This document shows, piece after piece, positions 59,395 to 64,000 of a DNA stretch of 64,000 bases (position 1 is the first letter of the stretch; every line of letters starts with the position of its first letter). Made by a program: the position numbers and the translations under genes. The notes beneath the pieces are model-generated. The model ran no database searches, had not been told where the DNA came from, and was given only the letters and a program-made list of their open reading frames with translations. Source of the DNA: Benincasa hispida (taxonomy: Eukaryota > Streptophyta > Magnoliopsida > Cucurbitales > Cucurbitaceae); assembly GCF_009727055.1 (NCBI RefSeq), contig NC_052349.1:33199138-33263137 (forward strand), given 5' to 3'.

Positions 59395-59399
59395 TTTCA

Positions 59400-59970
59400 G
59401 TCCAATCCTGAATATGATCATTGGACTGCCAATAAGAACATTCTTAAGTATGGTACTAAAGAGAATGAGAAATTACATGCTCATGTATGATACTAAGGAT
59501 CTGATCCTTACTAAATACACTAATTCTGACTTCCAAACCGATATTGATTCTAGGAAATCAACCTCGAGGTCAGTGTTCACTATGAATGGAGGAGTTGTTG
59601 TGTGGAGAAGCATCAAGCAAAGTTGTATTGCAGACTCCACAATGAAAGCTAAGGATGTAGCTACAAGTGAAGCAGTAAAAGAAGCAGTATGACTCATAAA
59701 ATTCCTGACTGACCTGGAAGTAGTTTCTAATATACACCTGCCTGTCACCCTCTATTGTGACAACTGTGGAGCAGTTGCAAATTCAAAGGAACCTCGAATC
59801 CATAAACGAGGAAAGCACTTCAATCGAAAGTACCATCTCATTAGGGAGATTGTACATAAAAGAGACGTGATTGTCACACAGATAGCCTCATAAGACAATT
59901 TAGCTGATCCATTTACGAAAGCCCTCTCGGCTAAAGTGTTCGAGGGTCACCTAGTAGGACTAGGTCTATG
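59400..59970 (+). pseudogene. Copia RNase H, 3' end of the polyprotein
   Basis: Conserved blocks SRKSTSRSVFTMNGGVVVWRSIKQSCIADSTMKAK, TLYCDNCGAVANSKEPRIHKRGKH and KYHLIREIVH..DPFTKALSAKVFEGHL are visible with scattered stops. A polypurine-like AAGTGGGAG lies just before the 3' LTR at 60121. Confidence 0.85.
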
Positions 59971-60120
59971 AGATATTTATTACTTGAGCAAGTGGGAGAA
60001 TATATGGGTATTTAATGCCCTAGTCTATTGTATTTATACTTTTTATTCTCTCAATATAACTCAATATCGTATATATTTATATATATTGATCCACTGGAGT
60101 TTTAGTCCAAGTGGGAGTAT

Positions 60121-62001
60121 TGTTGGATTTTATATCCTAAAACTCGCAGTTTGTAAAAGTTAAACATATTATATTATCAATAAAAGATGTTATTTAACAT
60201 TTCTTCAATAAAGGTATTGAATCTATTAATTGCATTCATAGAGTCTAAATCCAATAAACTAATATCCATGGCTATTACATGAATACTTGAACTTTATGTA
60301 GAGACACAAAGATGGATCAAGTTCGAGTAAATAGCCAAAACGGTCTATAGTACATGTTTAAGGTTGAGTACCTTATTCTGGTAACACTATTGGATGTGGC
60401 CTACTCTGTAGCTGTTACAAGTTGTTGTAAAGATACTACAAACGAAGTGATCCAGATTCGTTCATGTATTAACATAAGGAGTAGGGACGTCCTATGCAAT
60501 GAGTTTACATAAGATCGGACCAAGAAATAAGTCACTATTACTTTATAATGTTGTTTACTATTTAACTCTGACTATTTCACTTAGATGATCTAGGTAACTC
60601 GATCTTAATCTTGAGCTAACTATGAACTCCTGTTTATTCGAGATTATCCTTAGATTTTCATAGGTGAGGGTTGGCTCAATAGTGCCGGCTCAAGCCTCCC
60701 ATTTCAAGGGTAAGACTGGGTAGATAGCTGGGGACATAGGGTGCAAGACGAAATTCATGCCTACCCGATTTAGGGATAGGAACTTAAAGAACGAGACATA
60801 ATATCGAGGATAAAACAGCACAATGACCTAGTCAGTATTACGAACAACCTGTGAAGGGTTGACTTACTAGTTATGGTTATATCGTGTGGACACAAATATA
60901 TCTATAGTGAGAAGAGTACAATTATCGAGCTATAGTGGTGTGACTCGATAGTTAATGAATACTGACTAATTCGGTCTAAAGAGTTTAGCCAATTAATCTT
61001 AATCATTGGAGCTCATGATCTGTAGGTCCATAAGGTCCCTCTACTAGCTCGTAAAACATGAACACCTTGAATTATTAAATTGAGTGAATTTGAAATGATA
61101 TCAAATTGAATTTTAATTTGAAAATGTTCAAAATGAAATTAGGGTTTTTGAGTTTGAATTAGTTCAAAATCAAATTAGGGTTTACTTAATTCTATTCAAC
61201 ATAATTATTGTTTAATTTGTTGAAATTAGATGAAATTGGAGAGTTAATAATATTTAAATGTTGATTTAAATATCAACTACATGAATAGGATTCATGTTTA
61301 AATTTAGAATGTGATTAATTTGATATTTGATATTAAATTAATTATTTAATTAAAAATCAAATTAATTTCCATTTTTAAATTCAACTTGAGAAATCGGATT
61401 TTGCAATTTTAGATTTGATTAATTGAGAATTAATTAAATCAAATTTTGATTAATTTCAGAATTAATTAAAAGAAATTGGGAATTTTTAAAATTAAAACTT
61501 CAAAGTGGGGTTTTCCCCATTTGAAGCAAGTAAGATGTGTCCTACCCATAAATTCACACAAATCCCACCTAAATCCACTTCAATTCTTAACTAATTGCTG
61601 ACCTTGATGAAGAGCTTCAGTGGTTGCATGCTGAGGAATATTAAAAGTTCTTGAATTGAAGAAGAAATGAATTAATTGAGTGAGTTGAAAATTGGTTTTT
61701 GCTAATTAATTTTCTTGCTCTTCAAACCCATAAAATACCTTTAAAAGTTCACTCAAATCTGAGTTCCACCACTCAAATTCAAGGCTGAGAATAGTAGAGA
61801 AGATCTCTTGATGGTTCACGATTGATTTAGAGCTGAATTGGAGTGAAGAACGACTTGGAATTTGAAGAATTCATCAAGTGGTATGTAACATGAAACCCAC
61901 TTGTTATTTTCTAAAAATGCATGCTTTAGAACTCAAATGAAATGTAATTAGAGTGCTTATTGATTTTGTTTGCTTCTGTTGCATGCTTGTGTATTCCATC
62001 G
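60121..62001 (+). repeat. Copia 3' LTR
   Basis: It starts TGTTGGATTTTATATCC and parallels 37121-38057, with a deletion of about 120 bases near 60780 relative to the 5' LTR. The right end is set by the ATGCT duplication at 62002-62006 and by gag-frame continuity. Positions 61060-61500 are AT-rich AATTAAAT-type sequence. Confidence 0.75.
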
Positions 62002-62006
62002 ATGCT

Positions 62007-62595
62007 GCAAACAATAGGGCAATTTGGAGGTACCTGCAGCGAGGATCCCCACACCCATATGGAACGCTTCTTAGAAACCTACAACTCATTCATGATTCCT
62101 AGAATTACGCCAGAAGCTATCAGACTATTTTTGTTCCCCTACTCACTTTGTGATGATTCCAAACAATGGCCAGGCTCTTTAAAGCCAAGTGAGATAACAA
62201 TATGGGATAAGTTGGTGGACACATTCATGCAGAAATATTTTCCTCCCACTGTAAATGCAAGGAGGCGTCTAGAGATCATGAATTTCGAATAAAGAGAGTT
62301 TGAAACACTTAGCACTATATGGGAGAGATTTAAACGGTTGGTCAAAAATTGTCCTAGTCATGGACTACCTCTGACTGTACAAATGAAAACTTTCTATGGA
62401 GGATTAAACAGACCTTCCCAAATGGTAGTAGATGCAGTTGTCGTAGGTAGCATTAGGGATAAATAATATAATGAAGCCAAGGAAATTTTAGATCGGATTG
62501 CCAAGCATAACATGGAATGGGTTGATGATGCCTACGACTCCAGAACAAACAGTAGGAGGCATTCTCAGAGTGTTATTGACACAACGCAATAGCCA
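62007..62595 (+). pseudogene. Athila-like gag, 3' part
   Basis: It continues the gag begun at 36921: QTIGQFGG, EDPHTHMERFLE, AIRLFLFPYSL, ITIWDKLVDTFMQKYFPP, then after a TAA at 62290 ERFKRLVKNCPSHGLP, MKTFYGGL and YNEAKEILDRIA. This is the retrotransposon gag domain. At least two stops (62290 and about 62465). Confidence 0.8.
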
Positions 62596-63160
62596 CTCTG
62601 TCAGCATAAGTAACTGCGATGATTAACATGTTAAAAAATCTAACGAGTAATGCAACAAAAACATAGAGTGTGCAACAGGTAGACGCATTCACACAAACCA
62701 TGGCCAGCTGTGTGGGTTGTGGACAGCCACACTCCTACAATGACTACCACAGAATCCACAGTCGATTTTCTTCATAAAGAATAACCCTTTTTCAAACACT
62801 TATAATCCTAGATGGAAAAACCATCCTAGTTTTTCTTGGGAAGTCACCAGCAAGATCAACATCATACTGGAACACATCAGCAGCATAGGCAAGGGTCACC
62901 ACCTGGATTACAACCTACACAACAGCAGCCTCAGCATCAAACTTTTAACAGAAGGGGCAACGCATCGAGCTCATCATCTCCACTTGAAAACCTATTGAAA
63001 TAATATATAGTTCAAAATGATGTGTTGTTTAAAAGCCAAGCGTCATCAATCAGGAACTTCGAGATGTAAGTTGGGCAAATTACTAACGAGCTAAAGAATC
63101 GGCGCATGGAGTATTGCCTAGTAATACTGAAGCACCAGGAAGTAATAATGGCAAGAAGAA
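62596..63160 (+). other. Athila-like gag-protease linker, degraded
   Basis: Gln/His/Asn-rich broken frames (QQHRQGSPPGLQPTQQQPQHQT-type text near 62875) sit between the gag core and the next open frame. Zinc knuckle not clearly visible. Confidence 0.5.
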
Positions 63161-63990
63161 ATGTCACGTGGTGCCATTGGCAGTTGTAGACCTTTAATGG
63201 AAGAGAAGAGAAACCCAAGAAAACACCTTAATCCTTCAACATCTAAAACCACAATACAAACAACTACGACATTTAAGAGTGAGCAACAAGAAAAAGTACC
63301 TGACTGTGTCAATCATTCTCAACCAAGCACTTCTAATGTAGGAGAACTGAAGATGCATCTGAATGCACCATTTCCCCGTCACCTGCAAAAAAAGAATGAC
63401 GAGAAACAATTCAAATACTTTATTGAGGTTCATAAACAATTGCATACTCCCATTGAAGCATTGGAGCAAATGCCTAGTTATGTAGAGTTCTTGAAGGATG
63501 TTTTGACAAAGAAGAGAAAGATTAGTGAGCTTGAAACTGTGACGTTAACACAAGAATGTGATGCATTGATCCACAATAAAATTCTTGAAAAACAGAGAGA
63601 TCCAGGCAATTTCACCGTCCCTTGCTCGATAAGTGGAATAGACATGGAGCGCGCCTTGTGTGATTTAGAAGCCAGTATCAATCTCATGCCCCTCTCTATT
63701 TTTAAGGAACTTAGAATCGGTGAAGCTAGACCTACCACAGTAATGCTTCAACTTGTTGATAGATCAATCACGTATCCAAAATGAAAAATTGAGGATGTAT
63801 TAGTGAAGGTTGACAAGTTCATATTTTCGACAGATATTATTTTAGAGATATGGATGTCCCCATCATTCTTGGATGTCCGAGCCACAGGAAAGGTTTTGAT
63901 TATGTGTAAAAGGTGGAACTCATGATGCGTGCGGACAATCAAGAAGTCAAACTCAACGTGTTGAATGCATTGAAGTTCCTAGATGACACA
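63161..63990 (+). pseudogene. Athila-like protease region
   Basis: A 207-codon frame (63161-63784) ends in the family block MPSYVEFLKDVLTKKRK..CSISGIDMERALCDLEASINLMPLSIFKELRIGEARPTTVMLQLVDRS. The protease triad expected as D-L-G-A-S reads D-L-E-A-S. After the stop at 63782 the similarity continues in shifted frames (EDVLVKVDKFIFSTD, then VELMMRADNQEVKLNVLNAL) to the window end. Confidence 0.8.
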
Positions 63991-64000
63991 GAACCCTGTC

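Larger units (their letters stand above)
37121..62001 (+). mobile_element. Ty1-copia retrotransposon block inserted in Athila gag
   Basis: Related LTRs lie at both ends (from 37121 and from 60121, both starting TGTTGG[G/A]TTTTAT and continuing in parallel for more than 800 bases). ATGCT precedes 37121 (37116-37120) and follows 62001 (62002-62006). Removing the block with one ATGCT rejoins the gag reading frame exactly. Inside are copia coding regions, three solo LTRs, gypsy DNA and assembly junctions. The right end (TCG) is not the canonical CA, which may be a mutation. Its 24.9-kb length is inflated by nested elements and probable assembly duplication. Confidence 0.75.
35200..64000 (+). mobile_element. 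Outer Athila-like Ty3-gypsy retrotransposon, interrupted and running off the window
   Basis: Components in order: LTR-like sequence up to about 36675; a PBS of the Athila/Tat type (36682-36701); the start of gag (36921-37120); a 24.9-kb insertion; the rest of gag (62007 onward); and a protease region (about 63640-63990). RT, integrase and the 3' LTR must lie beyond 64000. Several stops show it is inactive. The left LTR edge is approximate because the second LTR is not in the window. Confidence 0.75.

Overview
The window is nuclear DNA of a flowering plant. It has two plant protein-coding genes with plant-style short exons and AT-rich introns, plus a dense block of plant LTR retrotransposons. 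The retroelement families look most like those I associate with Cucurbitaceae, but that is an impression, not a search result.

Layout. (1) 1-4086: a minus-strand Ty1-copia fragment, then AT-rich DNA with microsatellites. (2) 4087-29356, plus strand: the last 32 exons of a UDP-glucose:glycoprotein glucosyltransferase gene (UGGT/EBS1 type, ER protein quality control). The exons sum to exactly 1299 codons including the stop, and no frame breaks were found. Its introns are loaded with transposons. The 8.7-kb intron 10618-19290 holds two LINE fragments and a nested set: a terminal-inverted-repeat (TIR) element containing a MULE-like element (perfect 9-bp target duplication), which in turn contains a small minus-strand LTR element. 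(3) 31564-33510, minus strand: an intact, intronless receptor-like kinase of the At1g11050 type, convergent with UGGT. (4) About 35.2 kb to the window end: a retrotransposon nest. An Athila-like Ty3-gypsy element is interrupted at 37120 by a Ty1-copia block (37121-62001, ATGCT duplication). The copia block contains a solo LTR (38763-40853, CATTA), Del/Tekay-like gypsy DNA, a solo LTR inside that gypsy gag (50967-52672, GGGAC) and a solo gypsy LTR in the copia RT/RNase H region (57585-59394, TTTCA). At three of these insertions the interrupted reading frame rejoins exactly when one target copy is kept.

Assembly quality is the main warning. Five copies of the palindromic Tn5 mosaic-end junction used in Nextera mate-pair libraries lie at 39372, 44277, 45187, 45277 and 54317. 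There is a 25-N gap at 45457-45481 and a lone N at 44041. A block of about 4.6 kb (39860-44.5 kb) is repeated at 45482-50.1 kb with many single-base indels, yet carries the same solo-LTR insertion site and the same copia/gypsy junction. The region 39.3-54.4 kb should therefore be treated as partly artefactual.

I found no evidence for a new biological system. The strongest results are the nested-insertion history, the library-adapter contamination with its false peptides, and a transposon-laden but intact UGGT gene.
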